In this document: positions 23,398 to 34,687 of the stretch, piece after piece
How positions within the stretch are numbered: position 1 is the first letter of the stretch
Layout: each line of letters opens with the position of its first letter
Assembly: GCF_963259705.1 (NCBI RefSeq)
Contig: NC_081846.1
Coordinates: 94,934,641 to 94,998,640, forward strand
From: Myotis daubentonii
Taxonomy: Eukaryota > Chordata > Mammalia > Chiroptera > Vespertilionidae
Reading direction: 5' to 3'
Length of the DNA: 64,000 nt
Position numbers and translations under genes: made by a program
The notes under the pieces: generated by a model
Databases searched by the model: none
The model's input: only the letters and a program-made list of their open reading frames with translations
Told to the model about the DNA's origin: nothing

Positions 23398-23518
23398 GGT
23401 GAACTGTCTCATGATCAGGATGTGGTAGAGTATATTATGAATCAGCCGAATGTTGTTCCACGAATCAATGCTAGGATTTTGACAGCTGAGCGAGAATACC
23501 TGGATTTAACAGCAACCA
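23398..23518 (+). CDS. UGGT1: UGGT1 exon 2 of window
   Basis: This exon has 121 bases, enters in phase 0 and ends after the first base of a codon. The acceptor is tctttag and the donor gtaaga. It encodes GELSHDQDVVEYIMNQPNVV and on to LDLTAT. The split codon completes as AAT (Asn) with the next exon. It lies between thioredoxin-like domains 2 and 3. Confidence 0.96.
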
Positions 23519-23959
23519 GTAAGAAGCATTTCAGGAACTACTTTCGGGCTGTTTTTGATTAGTTTTTCAGAATCTTTGCATTTATGAGATGTCAGTGTTC
23601 AGAAGATGACCCAAGATTGTGACACAATTTTATGTTTAAATTCATTGCACCTTGAATTTATAATACAAGCTTCTAAATTCACAAAAGTATCTTCCAAAAG
23701 GAGAGAAATTCTTCCTGGATAAATCCTTGTAAACTTTGGAAAATATTCAGTGCCTTTTACCAACTAAACAAGCTTAGCTGATAAAAGGGACTTGTATCAT
23801 TCACTTTCTTAGTTATAAAACTCTCAAGCACTATCTTTTCTTCATCATTATTCTAGAATCAGCAATAATGTCAACAGATATTTTAGGTAGCTTTTCTTTG
23901 AGAACATAATGCCTTCCTAAAAATAATGCTTCATTGAGAAATAGTGTCATGCCATAAAA

Positions 23960-24330
23960 CTAAATCCTTGAAAGTGCACAATTTCAAATTGTACAAATTT
24001 TAGTATATTTTCAAAGTTGTGTGATCATTACCACTATCTAATTTTAGAACATTATCACTCCCAAAAGAATTGATGTGCCCATTAATAGTCACTTTCCATT
24101 TTTTTCTTTTATCCTCCAGCAACCACTAATCTAGTTTCTGTTTCTATTCTGGATATTTCATATAATGTGAAGTTTTTGTGACTGACTTCCAATGTTTTTC
24201 AGGTTCATCCATGTGGTAGCATATGTCAGTAGTACTTCATTCCTTTTTATGGCTGATTAATATCCATAGTATAAGTAGCTCACGTGTTGCTTATTATTCC
24301 TCAGTTGATGAGTGTTTGGGTTGTTTCCAC
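23960..24330 (-). mobile_element. Old L1 3' fragment
   Basis: Contains attatcactcccaaaagaat, atcctccagcaaccactaat and tttcaggttcatccatgtgg, an antisense old-L1 3' region. Confidence 0.6.
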
Positions 24331-24717
24331 AAGAATACCTTCCACGAGGCAGATGTACTGCGCCCAGGTGTAGTTTGCTCCTTAGGCCTTCCTGTGAGAT
24401 CTGAAGGCCACGTTAGCAACCAGCTGGGAAGAAGGGAAGTGTCATCCCTGCCCGAGAAGTCTCACTGCGGGGAAAGACCGGGACTGGCGAAGTCAGAGCC
24501 AAGTGTGTCTGTTGTCATGGCGAATGATGAATGTGTAGATCTACTTATGGCTGTTACTTTATGGCGACCATCTCCTAATCTAACTTGAGCTGAATATCTT
24601 TTCAGTAGAGGAAAATGCACATAAATGCTTATATTTGAAAAGAAAATAGTCAGAATGTGAACTGCATTGTTTCTTTACATTAGGTTTTTGCTTTTCACCA
24701 GAAATTTTTTTTCTTTT

Positions 24718-24946
24718 TGTTAATCCTCACCAAGGATTTTTTTCCCCCATTGAATTTTAGAGAGTGGAAGGGGGGCGGGGGTTGAAAGAGAGAGAAAAAG
24801 CCATGTGAGAGAGACAACATCCATTGGTTGCCTCCCACATGTGTCCCAGGCCTGGGGATAGAACCTGTAACCCAGGTACATGCCCTTGACCAGGAATTGA
24901 ACCTGTGATCCTTCAGTGCAACCACTGAGCCACACCAGCCAGGGCG
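24718..24946 (-). mobile_element. Ves SINE
   Basis: Contains ttaatcctcaccaaggattt, attggttgcctcccacatg and accactgagccacacc. Confidence 0.85.
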
Positions 24947-25569
24947 CCGGAAGTTTTAATAGAGCAAGGTGAACAGTGTTGTGAATCTTTATCCTGAGCT
25001 TTTGTTGTTTTCATCATTTTAACTGTCAGTAGTTACCTTTGGGGTGTGCATGAATGAAGAGGTCCTTTCTCTGTGGGCGCTGTGGTAACGAGCTGAGAAA
25101 CGGTGCTGGTCCCGGGAGCAGTGCAGTCTGCGGGGCGAGCTGTGGGCCTGTCAGGGAAGGCACAGCCGGCCGCCTTCTGCCCCGGCCCCGGCTCTGCCAC
25201 TGTCGCTGCCCTCTTTCAGTCGTGGCGGCACTGCTTTCTGTCTAGCTTACCAGCTTTCCTGCCTGGAGTCCTGATGGAAAGGGTTAGTGTGTTTTGTGGA
25301 ATGAAAGTACAGGTGGGTGAGTGGGTGAGCAGACAGGTAGATGGGAAGATGTGCAAGACGTGCTTGGAGGACAGTGAGAGAAGAGTGGCACCTGTGTTGG
25401 GGTGAGAGAATGCATAAGCTTGGGGAGGTTGCTAGAGATAGAGCGTTTATGATACCAGGCTGGGGACCATTTTGTAGGTATGAAGAAATTACTGGGTAGA
25501 TTAGAGCAAGGGAATGACGTGCTGAAACTGGAATTTTGGCAAGAGTAATCTGAGGGGGAAATGATTTTT
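24947..25569. other. Intron, GC-rich patch
   Basis: No element recognised. 25070-25260 is GC-rich (ggccgccttctgccccggcc) and stands out from the AT-rich intron, but I see no exon features. Confidence 0.4.
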
Positions 25570-25765
25570 AAAAAAATATATTTTATTGATTTTTTACGAG
25601 AGGAAGGGAGAGGGAGAGTTAGAAACATCGATGAGAGAGAAACATCGATCAGCTGCCTCCTGCACACCCCTTACTGGGAATGTGCCTGCAACCAAGGTAC
25701 ATGCCCTTGACCGGAATTGAACCCGGGACCCTTTTATCCACTGAGCCAAACTGGTCATGGCGGGA
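25570..25765 (-). mobile_element. Ves SINE, slightly shortened
   Basis: Contains tattttattgattttttacg, cagctgcctcctgcacac and gaattgaacccgggacc, then tttatccactgagccaaac. Part of the head between these is deleted. Confidence 0.85.
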
Positions 25766-25916
25766 AACGATTATTGAGAGCATGCCCATGGGCACTAATC
25801 AGAGAAGCTATGTATCAGAAATTGACCTTTTATTTCTGTTAGGGCTAAGGATATACTATTTTCTGATCCATGAAAACATTAAAATGAGAATTTTTGTATT
25901 TTCTCTCCTATTTTTG

Positions 25917-25945
25917 CACACAAACACACACACACACACACACAA
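25917..25945. repeat. (AC)n microsatellite
   Basis: A short run of CA dinucleotides. Confidence 0.85.
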
Positions 25946-26312
25946 ATAAGGATGAGGAGGAGCTTATTATGGTGGATGGACAGTGGAAGGGAGAGATGAT
26001 GCTAAGGGGGATCTTTAGGAAATATTCTCAGGCTGTGAAGTGATAGAAGTGGGACTAGAATAAATTCAAACCATTGAAATGACACATACATACATGAGAG
26101 TCATGTGAGATGTGTTCATTTTTATTAACTTTGTGTATTAAAATGTTATTACTGGAATAGGGGTCTGGGATTATAAAGTTGTTTAATAAATATGAAGCAA
26201 TATATCTCATGCATTCTTATAAAACTTATGGTCATGTCAGATTATCAGTTGAAATTAACATTAGATGGAATTTAGTCATATTAATTATGAATCTATTTCA
26301 ATTTTTTTTCAG
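25946..26312. other. Intron before exon 3
   Basis: Nothing recognised beyond the splice acceptor. Confidence 0.5.
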
Positions 26313-26411
26313 ATAACTTTTTTGTGGATGATTATGCTAGATTTACTGCCTTAGATTCTCAAGGCAAGACTGCTGCTATAGCCAACAGTATGAACTATCT
26401 GACAAAGAAAG
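26313..26411 (+). CDS. UGGT1: UGGT1 exon 3 of window
   Basis: This exon has 99 bases, entering and leaving after the first codon base. The acceptor is ttttttttcag and the donor gtaata. It encodes NFFVDDYARFTALDSQGKTA and NSMNYLTKK. It joins the 24-nt microexon downstream through a Gly codon. Confidence 0.95.
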
Positions 26412-27121
26412 GTAATATTCTAGGCTTATCTTGGATTCAACATTCGTTTTAGTATCTGCAAAAAAAATTAATCATTAGTATCTGTTGGGAGAGAGATGTC
26501 ATAATTTATTAATTATTCTGATTTGAGCATAGAAAATATCTATTTAAAATGTAATTATATAGTTCTGAAAATTTAAATGTTGTCCTTGTAATTTTTAAAT
26601 TAGATATTAAAGTCAAAAGGGAAAAAAATTCATGGCTCAGAATGGAAAAACATTTATGATGTTTTAGAGGGTTAATGGATTGGAAATTGTTTTGTCTTGC
26701 CTCTTCAGTGACAGTATTGGGTTGATTTTTTAAAGGTAAACTTGGTTCTAGAAATACTGTGTAAGTTTTAAAACTGATTTTATGTAGTTATTTATCTAGG
26801 TTAAGACTGTGAAATGATATCCTTTTGATGGCAGACAGAGGCACTTCCCCTTGGTCACACTGACTGTCCTTTAAGGCAGCTGTTTGCATCCCACTGTAAT
26901 CTCTAGAGAACAGGTCTAGTGCCTAGGCCTATGTAAGTGCAGTCATTGCTCCATTTGATTCTTCAGGAAACTGGTTCTGAGGAGCACTGGACAGTGCTCA
27001 GCACCAGTGGGACTAAGGAACAGAACGAAGCATAGGTCGTGTTAGGCGTTATTTAAAATTTGACTCTGATAATAGGCTATAACCCTAGAAATGACTTTTT
27101 TTTCCCTTTACCTTTGCCCAG
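26412..27121. other. Intron upstream of microexon
   Basis: No repeat recognised. The last 40 bases form a strong pyrimidine tract with TGC at 27115-27117 just before the AG. Confidence 0.5.
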
Positions 27122-27145
27122 GGATGTCCTCCAAGGAAATCTATG
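27122..27145 (+). CDS. UGGT1: UGGT1 24-nt microexon
   Basis: This exon has 24 bases with an acceptor cccag and a donor gtaact. With the flanking split codons it adds GMSSKEIY. It is in phase 1 at both ends, so skipping it would keep the frame and remove eight residues. As I recall the family, these residues are present in UGGT1 and absent at the matching place in UGGT2. A TGC at 27115-27117, just before the acceptor AG, resembles the UGC element next to neural microexons. Regulated inclusion is my inference. Confidence 0.9.
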
Positions 27146-27643
27146 GTAACTTTTAAACTTTAGAATGTTCTGTTTCTTTTCTTAATTATCATATTTCAGG
27201 TACTGTTATATTTCAGAATTTATTGACCTTTTATTGGGATGTTTATGGAACCTGTGGGTAACAGTAGATAATTTATCCATTCAGATAAAGTTTGTATAAA
27301 TGTTTGCAAAGAAGTATATTTCAGAAAGTTACAAATTAATATGATTAAAGACTATATGTTACCCACACGTTCAAAGGTCTTTTTTCATTTTATGTGCTAA
27401 CAGATGCCCAAACCTTAGTAGAATTAATAATTGCATGTCCCTAGTTTATAATTAAGCCCTATGGAAGGTACCCTGCTTTCATTCTACTATCAGTTTCACT
27501 ACTTTTGCTTTGTATCTTTATTAAACTTGTAATCTTCTTATTTTTTTTGCATGATTTTCAGAAATTATTTTACTTAATAACCATATTGAAACAGAATGTC
27601 CTTTCTTCTCTCCAACTCAGTCTATTGTTTTGTTTTTCTACAG

Positions 27644-27738
27644 ATGATTCTTTTATCAGGCCAGTCACTTTTTGGATTGTTGGAGATTTTGATAGCCCGT
27701 CTGGAAGGCAGTTGTTGTATGATGCTATAAAACATCAG
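27644..27738 (+). CDS. UGGT1: UGGT1 exon 5 of window, GC donor
   Basis: This exon has 95 bases, entering after the first codon base and ending on a codon boundary. It encodes DDSFIRPVTFWIVGDFDSPS and then GRQLLYDAIKHQ, the opening strand and helix of the third thioredoxin-like domain. The donor reads cag|gcaagt, the usual form of a GC-AG intron. A GT site three bases on would add residues, shift the phase and fit poorly. The next exon starts in phase 0 with KSSNNV, which supports the GC donor. Confidence 0.94.
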
Positions 27739-28392
27739 GCAAGTGTCTACAACTTAATTTTGTCCTCATGAGCATCTGTGTGCTGATACTGCTATTCTGG
27801 TGGGAAGGTCAGAGTTTGAGGGAGCAGAGCGCTGCTGCTTCACGGGTCCGCCAGCCAGTAGGAGAACAGAGAAGATGGCGTATTCCACTTAGTGAAGGGG
27901 TAGGCTCTTTTAGAGGAGAAAGAATGAGATCATCGTGGACAAGCTTTTATTGTGTGGCTGCGCACCGTCTTGTTGCCAGGAAGCTGCAGAGATTGTGGGG
28001 TGCATTGTGCGGGTGGGCGGGTTCCTACGCTGAGAGCCTGGGGGTGAGTGAGTGATACAGAAGCAGGCCCGGCGAGCAGAGTGCCCAAGCGTCGTAGGCC
28101 TGAGTGAATGGCAGTGGGCTCACGGAGAAGAAACCGACTTCTGGAGAGTGTCATTGTCTGAGGTGTTACATCTCCTTTTCTTGGGCAGCTTCAGACTGAG
28201 TCTTCAGTCCAGTGTCACACCCCCTGGGTCCCCTGGCACCTGTGTCTCGGAGGCTCACTAACACACACCCACACATCTAGGCGGCTGCAGCCTCACTGAG
28301 GGGCGGACTTCCCTTCTGCTCTGAGAGGAAACAGATGAGTTGCTGTGGTTAATTCAGAGTTGAATCAGGAGCAGTCCTAGTGAAGAACGATC
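27739..28392. other. Start of GC-AG intron
   Basis: Begins gcaagt. The remainder is moderately GC-rich intron with no recognised element before the minisatellite. Confidence 0.5.
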
Positions 28393-29360
28393 AATACATG
28401 TGTGAGGTGCCTAACTCAGACTGATACATGTGTGAGGTGCCTAACTCAGACTGATACATGTGTGAGGTGCCTAACTCAGACTGATACATGTGTGAGGTGC
28501 CTAACTCAGACTGATACATGTGTGAGGTGCCTAACTCAGACTGATACATGTGTGAGGTGCCTAACTCAGACTGATACATGTGTGAGGTGCCTAACTCAGA
28601 CCGATACATGTGTGAGGTGCACTAACTCAGACCGATACATGTGTGAGGTGCACTAACTCAGACCGATACATGTGTGAGGTGCGCTAACTCAGACCGATAC
28701 ATGTGTGAGGTGCGCTAACTCAGACCGATACATGTGTGAGGTGCCTAACTCAGACCGATACATGTGTGAGGTGCCTAACTCAGACCGATACATGTGTGAG
28801 GTGCCTAACTCAGACCGATACATGTGTGAGGTGCCTAACTCAGACCGATACATGTGTGAGGTGCCTAACTCAGACCGATACATGTGTGAGGTGCCTAACT
28901 CAGACCGATACATGTGTGAGGTGCCTAACTCAGACCGATACATGTGTGAGGTGCCTAACTCAGACCGATACATGTGTGAGGTGCCTAACTCAGACCGATA
29001 CATGTGTGAGGTGCCTAACTCAGACCGATACATGTGTGAGGTGCCTAACTCAGACCGATACATGTGTGAGGTGCACTAACTCAGACCGATACATGTGTGA
29101 GGTGCACTAACTCAGACCGATACATGTGTGAGGTGCACTAACTCAGACTGATACATGTGTGAGGTGCACTAACTCAGACTGATACATGTGTGAGGTGCCC
29201 TAACTCAGACTGACGTGTGTGAGGTGCCCTAACTCAGACTGACACGTATGTAAGATGCCCTAACTCAGACTGACGTGTGTAAGGTGCCCTAACTCAGACT
29301 GACACGCGTGTAAGGTGCCCTAACTCAGACTGACATGCGTGTAAGGTGCCCTAACTCTGA
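28393..29360. repeat. 30-31-bp minisatellite, about 32 units
   Basis: The unit is ctaactcagaccgatacatg plus tgtgaggtgc. The first eight units are 30 bp with ACTGATA, the next four mostly 31 bp, then eleven 30-bp units with ACCGATA. A further 31-bp block decays rightwards into ACTGACACGTGTGTAAGG forms. Because 30 is divisible by three, every frame without a stop stays open on both strands. This explains the repetitive open frames here, which are not proteins. Confidence 0.97.
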
Positions 29361-29413
29361 GTGATAGACGTGCAAGTGGTGGTAGAATGGGAGCAGGAAG
29401 GCAGAGTTGAATA

Positions 29414-31748
29414 CCTTTTTTTAATAAATCTTTATTGTTCGGATTATTACAGTTGTTCCTCTTTTTTCCCCCCATAGCTCCCCTCCACCTGGTTCCCACC
29501 CCACCCCATGCCCTTAACCCCCCCCCCGCCACTGTCCTCGTCCATAGGTGTAAGATTTTTGTCCAATATCTTCCTGCACCCCCACACCCCTTTCCCTCCG
29601 AAAATTGTCAGTCCACTCCCTTTCTATGCCCTGATTCTATTATAATCACCAGTTTATTCTGTTTATCAGATTTTTTTTCACTTGATTTTTAGATTCACTT
29701 GTTGATAGATGTGTATTTGTTATCACTTTGTTGTTCATAATTTTTATCTTTACCTTTTTCTTCTTCTTCCTCTTCTTAAAGAATACCCTTCAGTATTTCA
29801 TATAATACTGGTTTGGTGGTGATGAACTCCTTTAGCTTTTCCTTATCTGTGAAGCTCTTTCTCTGACCTTCAATTCTAAATGATAGCTTTGCTGGGTAGA
29901 GTAATCTTGGTTGTAGGTTCTTGCTATTCATCACTTTGAATATTTCTTGCCACTCCCTTCTGGCCTGCAAAGTTTCTGTTGAGAAATCAGCTGACAGTCG
30001 TATGGGTACTCCCTTGTAGGTAACTGACTATCTTTCTCTTGCTGCTTTTAAGATTCGCTCTTTGTCTTTTGCTCTTGGCATTTTAATTATGATGTGTCTT
30101 GGTGTGGTCCTCTTTGGATTCCTTTTGTTTGGGGTTCTCTACGCTTCCTGGACTTGTAAGTCTATTTCTTTCACCAGGTAGGGGAAGTTTTCTGTCATTA
30201 TTTCTTCAAATAGGTTTTCAATATCTTGCTCTTTCCCTTCTTCTGGCACCCCTATAATTCGGATGTTGGTACACTTGAAGTTATCTCAGAGGCTCCTTAC
30301 GCTCTCTTTGTATTTTTGGATTCTTTTTTCCTTTTGCTTTTCCGGTTGGGTGATTTTTGCTTCTTCGTATTTCAAATCTTTGACTTGATTCTTGCAATCC
30401 TCTAGTCTACTGTTGGATCTCTGTATAATATTCTTTATTTCAGTCAGTGTATGCTTAATTTCTGATTGGTCCTTTTTTATATTCTTGAGGTTCTCACTAA
30501 ATTTCTTGGAGGTTTCTAGAAGATTCTTGAGTAACCTTATAACCATGGTTTTGAACTCTATATCCATTAGTTTGTTTTCCTCCATTTCTTTCATTTGTGA
30601 CCTGTTTCTTTGTCTCCACATTTTGGCTGCTTCCCTGTATTGATAGAGTGGCTTTGTGTGCTAGGTGTCCTATAGGGCCGTGTGGTTCAGCCTCCCCAGT
30701 TACCTGAAGTGGACACTCTTGGTGCACCCCTTTGTGTGCTGTGTGCACAGTCTTGTTGTAGTTAAGCCTTGATTGCTGTTGTAATCACTGGGGGGAATTG
30801 ACCTCCAGGCCAATTGGCTGTGAGGACCAGTTATGTCTACAATGGGAGAACTGCTGTGCTGGAGACACCCTTATGGGGCAGGACTTGCTTCAGTGGGGCT
30901 TTGATGCTCACTGAGTCTGACCCTTGAGTGTGTCTCTTATGGATGTGAAGAGTTGTAATCTGGCGTGGTCTCACTCTGACCATTGGGTACACTGGCTCTT
31001 GGATCTCCAAGAATGTGCAAAGTCATCCACTGCCTGAGGCCACCCAGCAGGAGCTACAGAGAGATCTGCAGATTCTTCCTCTTTGTTTGGGGTTTGGAGG
31101 TGCCCAGACGAGGCCCAGCTGTGAAGCAATGCAGGCTGCTGATGAGCCTTAGGCCTTCTTTTGGAAGCTCTGGAGCTTCTGACCCAGCTGCAGTTTGTTA
31201 GGTTTTAGGTTGCAAAAGGACAGGTCATTCATATGCAAAAGCTGCAGCAAACAGCTTGGGTGGGGCGGGGTCTCAGGGAGTCACCAGGGCGGAGCAAACA
31301 GCAATGGCTGCCAGTCAGCCCTGCCCCAGAGAGGTCCCCGGGTCTCTGTGCCCCGTGGTCCTGTGCAGGAACAATGAACGCTGCGAGTACCTCTGACAGA
31401 AAGCCGCCCTCGTGTTCCAGCCCGATGCCAGATAGTCCAGATTCTCCCCATATGAGTCTGGGTCCCCAGAGTCTTGCCCGGAACTGGAGTTCAGAGCAAT
31501 CGGGCGCTTGTATCTCCCTCCCAATTAAAAAAAACAACATCGCACTCAGTTGCCAACCCATTTTGTGTGCACCTCCGCACCTCCTGCCAGTCTCAATGTA
31601 CTTTTTTCTTTCCTTCTAGTTCTAGAACTTCCACTCAGCCAGCTTTCCTGTGGTTCTGGATATTTGTTTTGTCTTTTAGTTGTAGTTTTGATGTGGTTGT
31701 GAGAGGCAGCAAGTATAGGTGTTTACCTATGTCGCCATCTTGGTTCTG
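29414..31748 (-). mobile_element. Full-length HAL1-like half-LINE
   Basis: This is a non-LTR element carrying an L1-type ORF1 but no ORF2. The 11-bp duplication agagttgaata flanks it (29403-29413 and 31749-31759). On the minus strand the 5' end carries an L1-like 5' UTR (aagatggcgacataggta). ORF1 follows, and a G-rich and T/A-rich 3' UTR joins ORF1 directly. At 2335 bp it lacks the 3.8 kb of a normal ORF2. Half-LINEs of this kind are known in mammals, including vesper bats; enzymes would have to come from full L1s. Confidence 0.85.
29776..30621 (-). pseudogene. L1-type ORF1 of the HAL1-like element, with stops
   Basis: On the minus strand one frame runs from MWRQRNRSQMKEMEENKLMD through a coiled-coil stretch (SEIKHTLTEIKNIIQRSNSR). 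It continues with TNIRIIGVPEEGKEQDIENL to QARREWQEIFKVMNSKNLQP and FITTKPVLYEILKGIL. This is the order coiled coil, RRM-like domain, C-terminal domain of L1 ORF1 protein, an RNA-binding trimer. At least three in-frame stops (after KESVRSL, after VQEA and after AARER) break it, so this copy is dead. Confidence 0.85.
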
Positions 31749-31759
31749 AGAGTTGAATA

Positions 31760-32730
31760 TTTTAAATGAAGTAAAAATATAGCTTCAAAAGAAGTGCACA
31801 AATCATAGGCTATACAGTGTCTCAAAGTGAGCACACGCATGTGACCATTCCTGGGAAAGAGAAGTGTCACATTCCTGAGAGCCCTCCCTGCTGTGGCCAC
31901 ACCAGGGCCCCAGCCTTTCCCTCTTCTCTCATCATAGAATAAGTTTACCTATTACTTTATTTTAATGGAATCTTATAATACATATTTGTGTTTTCTTTCC
32001 TCAGTATTTTTGAGATTCATGAAATTATGAGTAATGTTAGTTCTTTTTCCTTGTGTCATTTTGTATCATGTAATATATCGGAGTTTTGTTTATTTCGTAT
32101 ATTTGGTAGACATTTGGGTTGTTTCTAGGTTGGGGTATTCTGAAGAATGCTGCCATGGATATTCTTATACATGTCTTTTGATATTCAGAACTATGAATTT
32201 CTGTTGCTTATGTTCTTGATACGAGCCCTTTTTTTGGTTTTAAGGGTCCCAGATATCTTCTCTCACATGGATTCTTGTCTCTCTACTCAGGGATAGGTAA
32301 ATCTACTAGAAATCTGAAAAGGCCATGTGAACTAAGGAGGGTGGAGCAGAGCCCTGAAGAATGCTTGGGACTTGAGGAAGCAAAGATGGGTGTACTTGGG
32401 GTTCCCATGCCAATGTGAAGCATGATGTGTATTAGAAGAATACAAAATGTGTGTTGAGGAGGGGGGGCAATATAGGACTCTGATGGTTTGTACTGTATGC
32501 TGTCTTTTCAGGGTGGTAAAAATGAAGGTGGAAAGGTAGGGTAGAGGCCAGTTCATACAAGGGATCACATGCCTGGTTTTAGCATTTTAACCTTGTTCTG
32601 TATACAGAGAGGGACTATCCACAACTTTTAAGAGAGATATTACTTCCTTTTTATAGAATATGGCTGATAATGCCACTTTTTAAGTTGCAAACATCTACCA
32701 TTTAATCCTTATTTCCTGTTTTGTAAATAG
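31760..32730. other. Intron before exon 6
   Basis: 32080-32250 resembles an old L1 3' fragment (gtttctaggttggggtattc). The remainder is unassigned. Confidence 0.4.
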
Positions 32731-32937
32731 AAATCTAGTAACAATGTGAGAATAAGCATGATCAATAATCCTAAGGAAGATATCAATTATGAGAACACTC
32801 GGATCTCCCGAGCAATCTGGGCAGCTCTCCAAACACAAACCTCCAGCACTGCCAAGAACTTCATCACAAAAATGGCCAAGGAGGGGACTGCGGAGGCCCT
32901 GGCTGCGGGGGCTGACGTTGGGGAGTTCGCCGTTGGG
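32731..32937 (+). CDS. UGGT1: UGGT1 exon 6 of window
   Basis: This exon has 207 bases (69 codons), phase 0 at both ends, with acceptor gtaaatag and donor gtgagt. It encodes KSSNNVRISMINNPKEDINY through MAKEGTAEALAAGADVGEFA. This is the mostly helical insert of the third thioredoxin-like domain. It follows the 5-kb intron that holds the minisatellite and the HAL1-like element. Confidence 0.96.
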
Positions 32938-34498
32938 GTGAGTATCTGCACTGCTGAGACCACCTCTCTGTTATTTACCACAGAAGTCTGCTCCCCGGGG
33001 CTGCAGTGTCTGAGCAGGATGGTGATTTTAGTTTTTGAGTCTCAGGATTTCTCTTTTTGTTGTTGGAGGAATCTTTTAAGAAATAACCATTCTGCCACAT
33101 TCCCTTTATTGCTTTTAAACTTGCTAGGTTTTAAGATGTATGTTTTAAGCACAGGCCATTTGTTTTTATAGTTTTTAAAAGATAGACAATATTTTGTCAG
33201 AGCAAAAGAACTGAGATTTAAGCTACTTAATGAGCTAGAAGCTAATGTGTTTGATGTGTTTCCAATGTAAGCCCATGTTTATTCAGTTATATGTAAAACG
33301 CCTTTTACTGTTTTTCAGTCTAAAAACTTATTATAAAATGATAAGTATACCTCATTTTTCAATTAAAAGAAAGTCCCTCACTTGAAATTAGATTTTACAA
33401 TGCAGAATAAAGGTATCATGAACACTAGTTTGCCACTTGAACAATTACATAAAAGAAATGAGCAATACTTGATAGGTAGGAGGGTGGGGAAAATGGGAGG
33501 GAGAGTGGAAACATCATAATGCTAATTATTGAAATTAGTTGTTACTTCACTAATAGAGCGTTTTTATGATGTATTCATTATGCTATTCATTTTTATGGTT
33601 TAATAACTATTACTTTTCCTTAATAACAATTACTTTCCTAGGGCATGGATTTCAGTCTTTTTAAAGAGGTCTTTGAGTCTTCCAAAATGGATTTCATTTT
33701 GTCGCATGCCATGTACTGCAGGGATGTCCTGAAGCTGAAGAAGGGACAGAGGGCAGTGATCAGCAACGGAAGGGTGAGGACAAGCTTGACTTCACAGTAG
33801 ATCAGTGATCAGTCTTGGCCGCATTCTCCTTGGAAGATAGAAGCTCTTCAGACAGAGCCGCTCTTTTCCAAAGGGGAGGAGGCTGACGCAGTGCTGGTGA
33901 TGGTTTCTGCTCATTTTGACATGTGTCCTGTGTTGACTTTTGTCCTGCCATGGTCAAGGCCGTGAGATGCGGTGGCTCTCAGAACACAAGTCCATGAGAC
34001 CTGACCCAGGAACCACTCAGCCCGTGGGGACGTGCCTCAGCTTGGCAGCCTGTGTGCATGCAGCTGGGTTGGGCTGACACTCGTTCATTCAGCCTCGCAA
34101 CACTGAGATGAGAATGTAGGCCATGGTGGACAAACCACACTTTAAAGTCTTAGCATGTAGGGCAAACCTTCTATATCAACTGCTACATCTCTGTTGTGGC
34201 TTTATTATTTATATTTGGTGAGAATTAATGAAAACTGTATTCTTTTACCTCAGAGTTTGCTTACTATAAAAATATTGCAAAGTATACAAGTCTACACTCT
34301 GTGCAATTGAGGTATTGATAAGTAAATAACACTGTGAGTTCATGGGGATGTTGCTTTTACATTTTCATTGACTTTATTCTGACGTAAGCATGTCTTGGGT
34401 CTCTAACGTGGTTTGGTTCGTTAGGCACCCTGAGGACAACCAAGCCCTGCTTTACAGCTTGCAGGTTTCCACACTGGCCACTCTGTTCTCCTTCACAG
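32938..34498. other. Introns around exon 7
   Basis: Apart from exon 7 (33642-33773) no repeat or gene is recognised. This is the cleanest single-copy-looking part of the window. Confidence 0.5.
33642..33773 (+). CDS. UGGT1: UGGT1 exon 7 of window
   Basis: This exon has 132 bases (44 codons), phase 0 at both ends, with acceptor ttcctag and donor gtgagg. It encodes GMDFSLFKEVFESSKMDFIL and DVLKLKKGQRAVISNGR, the closing strands of the third thioredoxin-like domain. Confidence 0.96.
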
Positions 34499-34629
34499 AT
34501 CATTGGGCCACTGGAGGATAATGAACTCTTTAATCAGGATGATTTCCACCTCCTAGAAAACATCATCTTAAAAACTTCAGGACAGAAAATTAAATCTCAC
34601 ATTCAACAGCTTCGGGTAGAAGAAGATGT
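34499..34629 (+). CDS. UGGT1: UGGT1 exon 8 of window
   Basis: This exon has 131 bases, enters in phase 0 and ends after the second codon base. The acceptor is cttcacag. The donor gtaagt starts at the third base of an apparent GTG; the GTG is rebuilt from GT plus the first G of the next exon. It encodes IIGPLEDNELFNQDDFHLLE and KIKSHIQQLRVEEDV. A 10.9-kb intron full of transposons follows. Confidence 0.95.
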
Positions 34630-34687
34630 GTAAGTTCTACATAGAAGAACTTTATTATGTCGTAGGGGCTATATATGTTTTTCATCT

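Noticed and set aside
28402..29110. Repetitive proteins of 70-124 residues on both strands
   Set aside because: They are the six-frame product of a 30-bp tandem repeat whose unit is divisible by three; no start context or known protein.
28393..29360. CRISPR-like array
   Set aside because: Units are contiguous with no unique spacers, and the host is a mammal.
31233..31619. A 128-residue plus-strand gene
   Set aside because: It is the antisense of the 5' UTR of the half-LINE.
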